Part shown: in pieces, positions 1-11,411 of the stretch
How positions within the stretch are numbered: the first letter of the stretch is position 1
How the letters are laid out: each line of letters opens with the position of its first letter
Assembly: GCA_037447655.1 (NCBI GenBank)
Contig: JBBHKE010002304.1
Span: forward strand, 124,001-188,000
DNA length: 64,000 bases
From: Zygnema cylindricum
Taxonomy: Eukaryota > Streptophyta > Zygnematophyceae > Zygnematales > Zygnemataceae
Direction: 5' to 3'
Position numbers and translations under genes: made by a program
The notes under the pieces: model-generated
Told to the model about the DNA's origin: nothing
What the model saw: only the letters and a program-made list of their open reading frames with translations
Database searches by the model: none

Positions 1-9
1 GGCGGTGTA
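1..9. mobile_element. TA-MITE J, terminal end only
   Basis: The window opens with GGCGGTG followed by TA. This is the exact inner-to-outer terminal sequence and TA target duplication seen in the complete copies at 13644-14204 and 9597-9813. Only the last seven bases are inside the window. Confidence 0.55.
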
Positions 10-609
10 GCCCTACCGGCCGCAACATTTTTTTCCCTTTCGGCGAACGTTCGCCGGTACGGTACGGAAGGGTTAGCGTAAAAAAAAATCCGTTGCAAAT
101 TCCATATTCTTTACGTATAATCAAGTTCGCAGTTTAACTGGAACATGCTGACGCTTAACTAGGTCAGACGCGGACTGTTTGTTCCCTTGTGAATAAGAAA
201 ATATCGGCGATACGACACATCGAACATTGTAGGCTGAGCCGCTGAGGTTCTGAGAAGCTTTTTCATGGAAGGGAAACCCTAAAAAAACAAGAGGAGGGCT
301 TGTAACTCAGACAACAATAAATAAACAGAAAGAAAAGGAAAAGAGGATATTTTAGGCGATATTACAAAGGAGGAGATCACGGATCACAAATAAAAAAGAG
401 TAAAGGAGGTTTTGTACGGAAAGAAACAACCGTGACAAAACCTTGTTTAACCCTAGAAAAGGAAGAAGAAGAAGGAGAAGGAGAGGATTAACTGTACAAA
501 CTGAGTACAGGAGAACAAGAAGAAACTGGAAATGAGAAGCTGAAAACAGAAGCAAAATAACAGCTAGGGCTAAGAATAGCATAAAGTTAAGAAGACAAAA
601 GAGAAATTG
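10..609 (+). promoter_or_regulatory. Upstream region and likely 5' leader of the small membrane-protein gene
   Basis: No credible coding sequence. The part from about 285 to 605 is strongly purine-rich on the + strand (GAAGAAGAAGAAGGAGAAGG-type runs around 460-485), as is common for plant 5' leaders. The reverse-strand reading frame across it is a composition artefact. No TATA box is clear enough to call. Confidence 0.4.
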
Positions 610-1697
610 ATGATGGATTTTGACAGGCGAATGAAGATTGTGACATTTGTCGTTACTGGAGCTGCAACCGTGATGCTCATAACAGCAAACTATGGCGACC
701 AACCAAATATTGGCAGTGATGTGTGTTTATTTCTCCAAAGATCCTCACTATATTTTGTCTGTATTTCTCATCTTCATCTTCTTTGCATCCACACTTATTT
801 TCAGGCCCTCAGCAAATGACAAAATTTTCCAAAATGGTATTTTCTATAAAAGTCTTGGGGTATTTAAAACCGAATCACATAATGTATCTTAAAAATGAAA
901 AAAAAGTTGGAAGGAATTTGTAGGGTGATTAGAAAGCAGTGAGACTGAAGGACTCGAATATAAAAAAAAATAATAAAAAAAAAAATACAGCACGTTATCT
1001 TCAATTTTTTTATCGGCCTGACACATTCAACCCGTTTCAGTTGTTTGTTTCTGAAAATTTCAAACGAGAATGTATAACCAAGCGCAAGTACTTCAGATTT
1101 GTTTCGCAATAAACATTTTGTTTTATTTTTGTTAAGGCCTTCATTATCGCCGTTTGCTTGGGTATCTGCTCTTTTTCTTTACATCTTCCTTGTTGGCCCA
1201 TGCATCCTTGTTTGTGTTCCGTACACTGCCCATCGTTATTAGCATTAACGTTATGACTGGTAATCCCAAAGGATTAGCAATACTAATTTAGTCGAAGGAC
1301 ACGTTCCTTAAATAATGTTGTTAACACTATTTTTTCGTGGTGTAGTTTCCTCCTCGTTTTCTACTTTAGTCTCTTTACTATCCTCTCACCTGCTCTTTTG
1401 TCTAGTAATGTAGATGAAGTTCAATATTCGGTCGTGGTTGGACACGATATGGCCCCTTAAAGGCCTATGTTTGCTTGTTTTATTCTTGGAATCATTTATT
1501 CTTTAACACTTGGTCATGTAGCCATTTTCTATGTTTTGTGGCTTTCGAATCACATGTGCGAGTCTTTTGAAATCCTGTTCTTTTATGTCGTCTTTCAGGC
1601 ACAAAAGGTACTTAAATCAGCCTGGAAATGGATGTGGAAGCCAAGTGAAAATGACATTGAAGAGATTCGACGGCGACAAGAAAGAGACCGACAATGA
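610..1697 (+). CDS. Small single-pass membrane protein, two exons, unknown function
   Basis: Exon 1 runs 610-720 and exon 2 runs 1599-1697, giving 69 residues. The donor GAT|gtgtgt and acceptor tctttcag|GCA join in phase 0. The N-terminus is basic (MMDFDRRMK), followed by one hydrophobic segment at about residues 9-26 (IVTFVVTGAATVMLITA), then NYG and a short linker. Exon 2 gives an amphipathic Trp-rich stretch (SAWKWMWKPS) and a charged tail ending EEIRRRQERDRQ. This is the shape of a small organellar or endomembrane assembly or anchor protein, but I do not recognise the family. A second ATG at 613 would shorten it by one residue. The donor is weak compared with GTAAGT, so the 878-bp intron is the least certain part; an extra small exon inside it cannot be excluded. 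Confidence 0.55.
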
Positions 1698-3323
1698 AAC
1701 TAAAGGCTACAAATAGACAGTGAGGGCGACCAAGTCATTCCGAACAAAAACAAGACTAGCTAAGCATCGGCTTAATCCAATTGTAACAGCAATATTGGCG
1801 TTTATCAAGGCCATTATACTTGTTCCCTGAAATTCCTATGTAGATAGAGCTGACTCGGCAAACTTACGCAATAATCTCAACGATTGTGGTGAACAATAAG
1901 TTGCACGCAAGATAAGTCTTATTTTCATCAATTCTCTTTTAGAGCAAAACAAGTTTAGGCTTTTAGCAAGTACTCTGTAAGCGGAAGAAGTCAATCTTTC
2001 TTGTTTTTCCATCATTTGTGTATAATGAAGTCTGTTCTCGTACTTGTTCATTCTTTTCCTGTGTTTTTGCTGTGCCAGTCAGCATACATACACTACCAAT
2101 GTGTTAGGAATAAAGCTTCTACTTGTGGGCATTGGTCAAAATTTGGTGGTCGGAATGTGAAACTGGTATAAGCCATAGTTTTTAACATTTTTACCCAAAA
2201 TTTAATTCAAGTGAAAGTGATGTGGTAAAATGGGTGCATCCAGAAACAAAGCACACAACGATCTCTATTTTTACCATCCACTGCTCTCATTTTCTCTCAT
2301 TTCAATCCCAGAACATAAAAAGTAACTTTTCCAACTCGGATCACAGTGATTTGACAATATCAATACATTAAGAGTGTTAACGGTTTTACAGTTACATAAT
2401 GTCACCGTTCTCTGCGCAGTTTACCCTGTCTACACAGTGAATCGCTCTATTAGCGGTAAGGAATACAAGTTGCAAGGACAATTCTGAACCGCTGAAAGAA
2501 TTAGCGTCAAGGAAAAACATGTAGTAACAACGCTATTCTATGTTCAGAGGGAAAAAAACCAGGGATCAAGCTAGTGATATTAACCTAACAACGATTCACA
2601 AAGAAGTTTTATCAATAATATAGAAAAACATTAGTTTACATTCACAGCAGGGCTTACACTACAATATTAACATTGTCAAAAATGTGTGTGAATTTGCCAT
2701 TTAGCACCAGACTACGGCACACGCATGTGTGATCAGACTTACTAGTGAAGCCTGTGCCATTCACAAGTCATGCTGATAGGTGGAGTGTGGTCTGCTTCCA
2801 ATTTGTACGCATTCACCACTCCCCACCGGAGGTTGTCATAGATCAGGGAGACCCACCATTATGAGGCCAGTGGGCAGCATTTAAAGACAATTTTAGGCGC
2901 AATAACTTCAAAATACTGAAGAATCCAGTAATTTATTGAATACAAAAATATGTGTATCCTATACAAGACAGCAAACAGTACGCCTGCTTCCATAACTGGC
3001 TTGCCACATAAACACAACTTAAGACCACAAGTAAGTTACAATTGACACTAAATACTTATTCGTCCTATTTCCTAGTACAAAGAAATGACCGGGATTGTCA
3101 GTGACACTCGTAGTGTCAGGTGTATTAAGCACACTAAGCACTTTTGCTTCTTTCTATTGCACATTCTTTGCATTATGAAACCTACGGTAATTAAAATAAA
3201 ATAGAGATATGGACAACATGAAGATGAAAACATGTAATAGAAAAGCAAAGCTTACTATCTAACATTCTGTTGACCTATTCGCTATATTCCTGTCACAAAT
3301 AGGTTGTTGACTCTTCTTGAATT
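1698..3323. other. Intergenic region and convergent 3' flanks
   Basis: This lies between the 3' end of the small-protein gene (+) and the stop of the kinase-Sel1 gene (-). No credible coding sequence, RNA gene or repeat was seen. On the - strand an AATAAA (reverse of tttatt near 2932) could be a polyadenylation signal for the kinase-Sel1 gene, about 390 bp past its stop. Confidence 0.4.
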
Positions 3324-6300
3324 TTACAAAACCTTAGTCAAAAGAAACCTTTTTAGCCGCCCTGTAAACCTTCCTGTTGGGCCACGGCAGTATAATTCCT
3401 CCATTCTTCTTTGTGCGTCCCGGTTTCCATCCTCTGCTGCTTCATTTAACCAACGAAATGCCTCGGCAGTATCCTTGCGAACTCCCCTACCTTGAAAATA
3501 ACACAATCCAAGATGCACCTTTGCCTGTGAAAGGCCACTGACGGCCGCGAGATGATACAAACGTGCTGCTTCGACAAGGCTTACAGGGACACCTTCCCCA
3601 TTTTCTAAACAGATAGCAAGGTTGAATTGAGCCAAAGTATGACCTTTGTCCGCGGCTTGCTTCCACCACATAACAGCCTGACCCAAATTTCTCTCCACAC
3701 CCCTCGCTTTGTCATACAATACGCCGAGATCATACATGGCGTTTTCGTTTCCTTCATTGGCGGCTAATTCATAAAGTCTAGCGGCCTCCGGAACATTACG
3801 ATGGACTCCATTGCCATTGGCATAACACACACCGAGAAGGTAACGGGCTTTACTCAGTGTGTCTTCTTCATCATTCCCGAAATCGTCCATCAAATCTGCA
3901 GGCTGGAGGGCACATGCAGAATCACTAAAACTCCTCGCCACAAACACTTCATCACCGGAATCAATTCCTTTGGATAATTTCGCCTTCTCACATCCGGCAA
4001 TAGCCAGTCGGAACAGTTGCACAGCCTCTAGAGGATTCTGTTCTATCTCGATTCCGTCGTAATAGTAACCGCCTAAACAAAATTGCGCGCTTGCTTGATC
4101 CATCTCTACGGCCACTTTATATAGTCTGATTGCTTGCTGATGACTCTGTTTCACTCCTTTCCCTGCCTGATAACATGAGCCCAAACGATTAAGAGCCACT
4201 GGATGGCCTTGCTGTGCTGCGAGCTCCCAATACCGGAAGGCCATCCCGTCATTCTTCGCCACTAATCTCCCCTCAGAATAGCAAGCTGCCAAATGGGTTT
4301 GTGCATTTGCATCCCCTCGACTCGCTGCTTTATTGAACCACTCTACTGCCTCTTTCGAGCCTTTTTCTGAATCCACATATCCTTTCAGAGAGCAGATTGC
4401 CATTATTGTCTCAGCCAAAGCATATCCTGCATTGGCAGCACTTCTGAAACAATTGACAGCCTCGATTTTGCTCTGAACCACTCCTTTTCCAGCCAAATAA
4501 CAGCAGCCAAGATTGCATTCGGCAGCTACATTGCCCTTCATAGCCGCCCTTCTAAACATATACACAGCCTCTGTGTAACTGTGAGGAACTCCTTTTCCTT
4601 CGAAAAAAAAGAGACCGAGTGTGTTCGCTGCTTCAGCGTTTCCTTCATCTGCTGCAAGTTTAAAAAGCCGAACTGCTTTTCTGGCGTCAGTATGCAAATT
4701 TTGGCTTGCAAATGTGAGAATATGGCGAGCTGCTGTGTCTTCCTGCATGGAAAAGAAAAAGGAGGGCACATGGAAACACATCAGAGGTTCTAATTTAAAC
4801 ATATTAAGATAGAAGGTAGCTGATCCCAAGAGTAAAGACAACAGAGGGAAGGAGAGAAAAACTTGAAATTGGATGAAACATCAGTTCATATTTCATTGTT
4901 TTCATTTACAAAAATCTCAAATCCTTAGAGGGACAAAGCAAAGGAAAATCATGGCAGCAATTTTGTCATCCCTTCACTTTCCCAACCTCTGTGGTCCCAC
5001 AATCTTCTGGCCAAACTTGCTAGTACGTGTTACTTTCAACCTGAATAATCACTCCTCATTTCTGGAGACACGAACATGAATTCAACCATCTGGTTTTCAC
5101 TTTAGTAACCTACAACAACAAACAGTGCAGGACCTGAGATATATAGTACAAAATTAACAATTCAAACTTCAACTTTTGCTTCAACAAAACACTTGCATTC
5201 CACTCTAAGTGATATTCTTACATAACAAGACCAGGATGGCCAGCTTCAAGTTTTGCCATAGATACTCATCAAGTTCTCGTTCTCCTTCTGCAACATTCAA
5301 ATGCTTTCCCGACTTGACACACAAATGTAATTCCCTTTTCTTGCAAAATTATTAACCAAGCAACAGAGAAGAAAAAAGGCATAGTCTACAAGTCTCAGCA
5401 AGTGCGGCTCATCACCCTTGAAATTCCACAACCTCTTGTCATTGACAAATACATCCCTCGTTGAACCCGGAAAACATTTGAAACATAAAATTCAACTCAC
5501 CAACACTCCCTGTGCACCAATTGCCATCGGCCCACTTGCGCTTGTCCAGTCATTTACAGACGGCTCCATATCTCCCTCGGCCTGTCCATAAGTTTCTTCT
5601 TCTGGGTCAATCCATCCTGCTTGTTTACTGACACTCATAATGTCCGAACCCAGTGGCGTCAAAACTTCCCCCCTCGCATCTGACAAGACACTTGGACTCC
5701 GACTCACATTCCAAACCTGTTCCGTACCCACGTTCCTATCCGTGACCCCAATAATCATTGCATCAGCATTGAACCGGCTCGAAACACCTATGGACGAATC
5801 AGAGGTGTCTAAAGGTGACCATAGAGCACTTCTGCTGCTGCCAGTTCCCAGACTATCCAAAGACAAATGCAGATGATTGCCTTTGCCTACAAGAAAAGGT
5901 CTTGCATCTAATGAATCTTCAACAGATAAAGTACGCAACGACGTTGATATGTTGCGGACTTCTCTGGTACCTTCACCACCTATGATAGAAACTGCTGAAG
6001 GGGAATCGAGTACCTCAGAATCAAAAATAGCTTCTACAACATCATTTCCACCATTCATGCTACCGGTTGACAAACTCGAATTCAAGCTTCCGCCTTCAAG
6101 ACCATTCCCGTTGACTCTCTGCAAGCTAACATCCACAATATTTTCAGTTACAACTGAAGTCATCCGTTGGTTGTTACCAGCATCCGTGGATAACAGAGGA
6201 CTATGCCCGTCACCTTCCTGTCGAATGTTCAAGAGAGCCTTCATATGAGCCTGGGCCTCCATAAGGATTGCCCGTCCAGGGGTTCTACCAAGCTTAGATG

Positions 6301-7852
6301 GTGTTGGCAAACTCTTACTTCGTCCTAAACGAGGCATTGGCTTTTTGCGAAACGGAGCACTCCAAGCAATTTTGGCTTTACTGTCTCCTTTCGCCTGCAA
6401 ACTCAACAGATTCACAATCAATAAGCTTCGCTCCATATCGCTTTCTTTATGCCGATTTCTTCCTGCAATCCTTGCAGTAAAAAGAACATTTGACAGGCCA
6501 TTTTAACTTAACCTCACCTTACATCCAGGTCAAAGGAATGACATGTAAATGTCAAAGAAAGAAAGCATGGCTTGGAAGAAAGGCCATATATCTTGCAGAC
6601 AGCGGAATAAAGTCTTTCTATAAACTCTAGGTAACTCGCAAAACATCAGTGAACCCTGATAATAGTGATCAACAATCTTGTGGAAAGAAAAATCTCTAAT
6701 AACTCCAAGGCCTTTCCTTTCCAACAGCACAAAGCAAATAAAGTCTGTACCTGCTTTTCTGACGTTGCGTTGTCTGTGAAGTTAGAGGAGTTCACTGCCT
6801 CCATCCCCTCTGCTTCTATCAACAACCTCTGCAGTTCTGGTTGGAGGTGTTCAAGATTCGGCCTCAGGTCGGGAGAACGCTCAGTGCATTTTAGTGCAAG
6901 ATGAAGGATCTTTTGAGCAATATCCTCATCCCATTCACCTGCATTCCTGTCAAGATTCTTTTTGAAAACAGAAACCAGCTCCATGCGTGGAGCTGTATTC
7001 GCAGCCTCCATCAGAATATTGTGGACGTCCTGAATTTTAAATATGCCAGTGATGAGCTGAAGAAATACTAGTCCAAGGGAGTAAATGTCGGTTTCCTTTG
7101 TTGCCTGTCCGGACTTTATATGATGTGGATCTATGTATCCTGCCAGCAAAACAAAATGAGCGTGAGTGATATTACTTGAGGCTTTGTACTATATCTTAAG
7201 TCTGAAAGCCGCTTACTTCCGTGCACAACAAACCCACCTCTAACACCAGGGAGCCTACAGCTGATTGGAAAAAAAAATCACCTGCAGTGCCCTGTATATT
7301 AAATTTTCCATTCCCTGTCGATGACTCTCCTGGCTTCAACAGTTTCGCGAGACCAACGTCACTTAACTTTGAGACGTTGTTTCTGTCTAGAAGGACATTG
7401 GCGGGCTTCAAGTCTCGATGCAACACACCGAGACTGTGCATGTAAGCGAGAGCCGAAGCCATTTCCGATGCAATGCGAATGCGTTCTTTCCAAGTAAGAG
7501 GAGCACCAGAGGCTGGATCGGAAGACGCTTTGAGTCTGTCATGGAGACTGCCCCCTGCCATGTACTCACTCACAATACACCTTCCATCAGGTGTAGAGCC
7601 CATTAAAAGCACAATGTACGGATGACGAAGTCTAGCAAGTAACTCTGCCTCCATTCTGAAATGTCGTACATCCCGGCCTTCATTTAATCTCTTCACAGCA
7701 ATAGGAGTACCAAAAATGTGCCCCTTGTATACCTCACCAAAGCCACCCTTCCCTACAAAGTTCTCTTGCGAAAAATTGTTCGTCGCCCCAACCAGCTGCT
7801 CCACTGAAAAAATAGGATCCTGCATAGTTTTCAGCACATTTGACTCTGACAT
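3324..7852 (-). CDS. Protein kinase with C-terminal Sel1 repeats, four exons, ~1090 aa
   Basis: Exons: 7852-7282, 7139-6751, 6394-5501, 4742-3324. Junctions are GCACTGCAG|gtgatt to ctggcag|GATAC (phase 1), AAAAGCAG|gtacag to tttgcag|GCGAAA (phase 0), and GTGTTG|gtgagt to ccatgcag|GAAGAC (phase 0), leaving one open frame. Residues 1-320 are a complete kinase domain: Gly loop GKGGFGEV (34-41), Lys54 in AVKRL, HRDLKPANVLLD (145-156), DVG at 165-167 in place of DFG, then GTAGYIDP. The closest family is plant receptor-like cytoplasmic kinases of the U-box (class IX) type, but no U-box or transmembrane segment is seen. Residues 321-618 are a Ser/Gly-rich linker with a basic patch (GRSKSLPTPSK). Residues 619-1090 hold about ten Sel1 repeats (LGxxYxxGxGVxxxxxEAxxxxxxAA), with an acidic insert between the sixth and seventh. 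It is likely a cytosolic kinase using Sel1 helices as a protein scaffold. The start is the ATG at 7852, just inside an exon with an acceptor at 7862, so a 5' intron or further N-terminal exon is possible. Two separate genes are the alternative. Confidence 0.8.
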
Positions 7853-9053
7853 ATGACTTGCCTGCACCAACAGAAAAAAGGAAATAGAACATATCTTAGA
7901 CCTAATATTGCAAGTCTAGAAACGGAGAGTACATTGTTTACCAAAAGAAGAGTTGTCCATTCCAGTTATAGAACTTGACTCCGACTCACAAAAGCAATTA
8001 AAGGGGGCTTCACGATAATCAGTGAGGTTTGAAAATAATCGCAGCACTCATCCTCTGAGAACTCTCTGTAAAGCAGCTTAAGAAAATATCGTCAGCCAAA
8101 TATAGTCAGCCTTATGAATCCTTGAGGAAAAAAGAGATTTGCAGGAACACTTGCATGCTAATGCACCGTATGTCTTTATCCTTTTGCTAAAATTTTGCAC
8201 CATTCACAGGAAGCAGCTTATATCCTATAAGCCTGTGGTATTTTTCCTACGAAAGTAGCTACAGAGCACCAGATAATTTTGATATAGCTTCCTGATTCGA
8301 AGGACTCACCTTGACATATATTATGACCTGGAGCACCTTTCAACCGCCACATTATATAACCATATCAGCTCTCTTTTGTTCATTCGAGTAGCTTCTAATT
8401 CCACCCGCCTTCTTGTTTTCTGTAAGGATAACAGGAAGGAATAATAAATAGAATAGGAACGCGAAGAAGACAAGCTTATACCAGATATTGCAAGCCGACA
8501 GTCCCCAAAACCTCTGCTAATTGAAAAGCTTCGGCATGAAATTAAAAATTTGACCTAGCGTGCTTCGATCAGTTGCAATAAGGTTTGTTTTTCGGAAGGC
8601 TACAGCCATGGCAGTCATTCCTGCTGGCAAACTCACCAGGAGAGCTAAACTGGGGCAGAACACGTACGGACCGTACAGCACAAGCAATGCAGAGCTGCAT
8701 TTATGTTACGTGGCCGTACGGCATGTTCGTACAGGCTGGGGGTGGAGTCACCCTGTAACACTGTAACCTGTGTGTGGTACGGCAGACTATCTTTGTTTTT
8801 TTGGCGTTCTCTTTAAATTTCTCGCAGAGCTGCCACCACTGGCTACTAGGTTGATAACTGCATTGAAGAAATTTGCCCTTATGTTGCAGGAAAATAGTAC
8901 AGCTTTAAGGTATCCCGTACAAACAATTACCCCAAACTTGTACGAAGTGTACCATTTACTCCCCCAAACGAGCGTAAATACCGGACTGAAAGCTTAAACC
9001 TTTGAAACTTTTCTGGCTCCTCGTCGGCCATCAGCGCACGGTAGACCGCACGC
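7853..9053 (-). promoter_or_regulatory. Upstream region of the kinase-Sel1 gene
   Basis: A good acceptor (cttttttctgttggtgcag, ending at 7862) just before the start ATG implies an upstream non-coding exon or further coding exon in roughly 7870-8560, but no kinase-associated N-terminal domain was recognised there. Beyond about 8560 the sequence takes on the GTAC-rich character of the transposon region. Confidence 0.4.
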
Positions 9054-9055
9054 TA

Positions 9056-9594
9056 CACCGCGAATCGTTATTAGTGTAAAAGTTTAAATAGTGTTGAAGA
9101 AAATTTACCGTACTTGATGCTAATTAAGAATTTGAAATTTTTCAAAGAAAAGGTGTATTCTAATTTCGGCATTAATGCTAATTTGGGAACAACAAAAATG
9201 GAATATTTGCCGTACGATTATATACATTAATATATATATCCGTACAGAGAATTAGAAATCGTACGCCTTTACGAATTTAAAATATCCGCACATGCCATAC
9301 TAGTTTACGTGTCAGAATAATCCCGTTTTTTTTAGCGCACGTTCCTATGCGTGCGAGTCTGATTTAATTCATTTTTTGTAAATTTTCACTTGAAAAGGTA
9401 CATTTATGTACGGTCTGACAGCAGCCTTACACCACACTATTTAGATTTTATTGTACTTTCGGGCTTTACGCTATTTTGTACTGTACCTTAATTAACGTCA
9501 AGGAAAAATTAAAATCATGTAACCTATTTGAAAAAAAAAAACAAAAATTTCTTAATCAAATTAGAGATATTGACACTAATAACGATTCGCGGTG
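9056..9594 (+). mobile_element. TA-MITE A (539 bp)
   Basis: It begins CACCGCGAATCGTTATTAG and ends with the reverse complement, with TA on both sides (9054-9055 and 9595-9596). It has no coding capacity. Its left third is the reverse complement of the right third of copy C (10878-11409), so A and C are near full-length copies in opposite orientation. An inner ATTTAAATAGTGTT-like block and a GTACGGTCTGA block recur in other copies. Confidence 0.8.
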
Positions 9595-9596
9595 TA

Positions 9597-9813
9597 CACC
9601 GCCAATCGCTATTAGCGTTGTGTACGCTAATCCCGTCCTGCTTTTTTTTTGTTTTATTCTCAAATAGAATTATCCATACTATTTAAAAAAAGCCCTAATT
9701 CCTAATTAGAGTAATCGATTTCTTCCAAAATTTCCAAATTCCCAATTAGCGTACACCACGCTAAATAATAGTATACGCTAATCAAACGTACACGCTAATA
9801 GCGATTGGCGGTG
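9597..9813 (+). mobile_element. TA-MITE B (217 bp)
   Basis: TIR CACCGCCAATCGCTATTAGC at both ends. It sits directly against copy A, sharing the single TA at 9595-9596, with TA at 9814-9815 on its other side. It is an internally shortened copy; GTACACGCTAAT-type subterminal repeats remain. Confidence 0.8.
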
Positions 9814-9815
9814 TA

Positions 9816-10479
9816 CTGTACTATTAGAGCTGGGGTCCATTGGATCACAAAACGCTCTTCGGGTCATAAAACGCTTTTCTTGGTTTTGAAAATCCCGATA
9901 ACGCGCTAAAAGCCTAAAACAGAGTAACAGACCTATAAAGCTCAATGATTGGGATAGCCGCGGGAAATCGGGCGGACTTATTTTTTTTCATTATGCGTGT
10001 CATTCACTGAAAGCATAAAGGTAACGGAAGCACTAAATTTTTGAAAAATTCTTTTAACCGTCGCAAAAAAACCGTTGATTCGCCCGGTTCAGGAATTGAT
10101 CCCAAGAAAAGCTTTAGACGAAGCAGAAACGGGAAAAAAGTACATTTTCATGTTCTTCCCTTAACTCTACCAGGGACGGGCAGTGTGTCGCGGTTCAAAT
10201 GAAAAAATAAATATATATACCTTTTTATTAGCTCCTTACTGTTCACGTGTTATACGCCTAACCTTGTAAAAAGCAATAAAATCGTCCTCTCTCATTGGTA
10301 AATCTTTTTGACGCCTAGCTGTATTTGTCTATTTTGCATGTTGGTGTACTTTTCCGTACTTTTCAGCACTGGACAACTGTAGACTCCTGCTATTATTGAA
10401 AGGTATGTACGGTCGTGAAAGGATCGATAAAAAATTAAAAACAAAAAAATCATTCGCGGTCAAGTCATTTCCTTTGCGA
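9816..10479. other. Non-coding, no recognised feature
   Basis: AT-rich sequence with no credible reading frame and no repeat recognised elsewhere in the window. Confidence 0.3.
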
Positions 10480-10866
10480 CGAAACCAGGTGACTTTTTTT
10501 ACTTTAGAAACGCGTTGAATTTTGTCGACGATTTGCCAGCTTGTCGTTTCGATTAATGATTCTCTGTCGAAATAGATGACACAAGCTGGAAATCTATGAG
10601 AAGATAGGACAAGATGTCAGAGCCGCATGAAAGTCAACATCTCTGACCGTCGATCTCATTTTTGGATGACTATTAGTGCTGTCCGTATGTTCATGGGCTC
10701 GGGGCCCGAATCAGCTTCACAGATGCTACAGCTTTGTAGTACGGTCACGTAATGCAAAGATCTTCGGATGCACGATCAGCGTACGGACGTTTTCCACGGA
10801 AGCCGAGAGGAGCCTCTGGTTCCCATGCAGAAAAACGGATCCGCGTGAACGATTCCTCCCAATCGA
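10480..10866 (+). repeat. Interspersed repeat R, copy 1
   Basis: About 390 bp that matches 21553-22035 in the same orientation. Shared blocks include TAGATGACACAAGCTGG, CATCTCTGACCGTCGATC, GTGCTGTCCGTA and AAAGATCTTCGGAT. It is non-coding, and TA-MITE C lies just downstream of its end. Its class is unknown. Confidence 0.6.
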
Positions 10867-10877
10867 GAAATACGCTA

Positions 10878-11409
10878 CACCGCGAATCGTTATTAGTGTA
10901 TATAACTCTAATTTGGATTCTTAAAATTTGATTTTTTTCCTCAAATAGGATACATGATTTTAGTTTTTCCTTGACGTTAATTAAGGTACCGTACAAAATA
11001 GCGTAAATTATGAAAGTACAGCAATATATAAATAGTGTGGTTTACGGTCTATATCAGACCGTACATAAATGTACCTTTTCAAGTGAGAATTTTACAAAAA
11101 ATGAATTTAATCAGAGGTGCACGCATAGGAACGTGCGCTCAAAAAACGGGATTAGTCTGACACGTAAATTAGTCTGACATGTACGGATGTTTAAATTTCA
11201 CGACGGCGTACTATTTCTAATATGTTGTACGAATAGTAAAGTATATAATCGTACGGCGAATATTCCATTTGTGCTGTTCCCAAATTAGCATTAACGCCGA
11301 AATTAGAATACACCTTTTAAAAAAAAAAAACAAATTCTTTATTAGCATCAAGTACGGTAAAATTTATTCAACACTATTTAAACTTTGACACTAATAACGA
11401 TTCGCGGTG
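10878..11409 (-). mobile_element. TA-MITE C (532 bp)
   Basis: TIR CACCGCGAATCGTTATTAG at the left and its complement at the right, flanked by TA at 10876-10877 and 11410-11411. It is in opposite orientation to copy A. It lies at the 3' edge of repeat R copy 1. Confidence 0.8.
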
Positions 11410-11411
11410 TA

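Noticed and set aside
352-702. Hydrophobic 116-residue frame opposite the small-protein gene
   Set aside because: Antisense of a purine-rich leader and exon; the composition explains the Leu/Phe richness.
3324-4742. The Sel1 part as an HRD3/SEL1L-type ER protein
   Set aside because: No signal peptide or transmembrane segment, and it splices in frame to a kinase exon.
5640-6248. Forward-strand frames opposite the kinase-Sel1 linker exon
   Set aside because: Shadows of the real - strand exon, which has splice-site and frame support.
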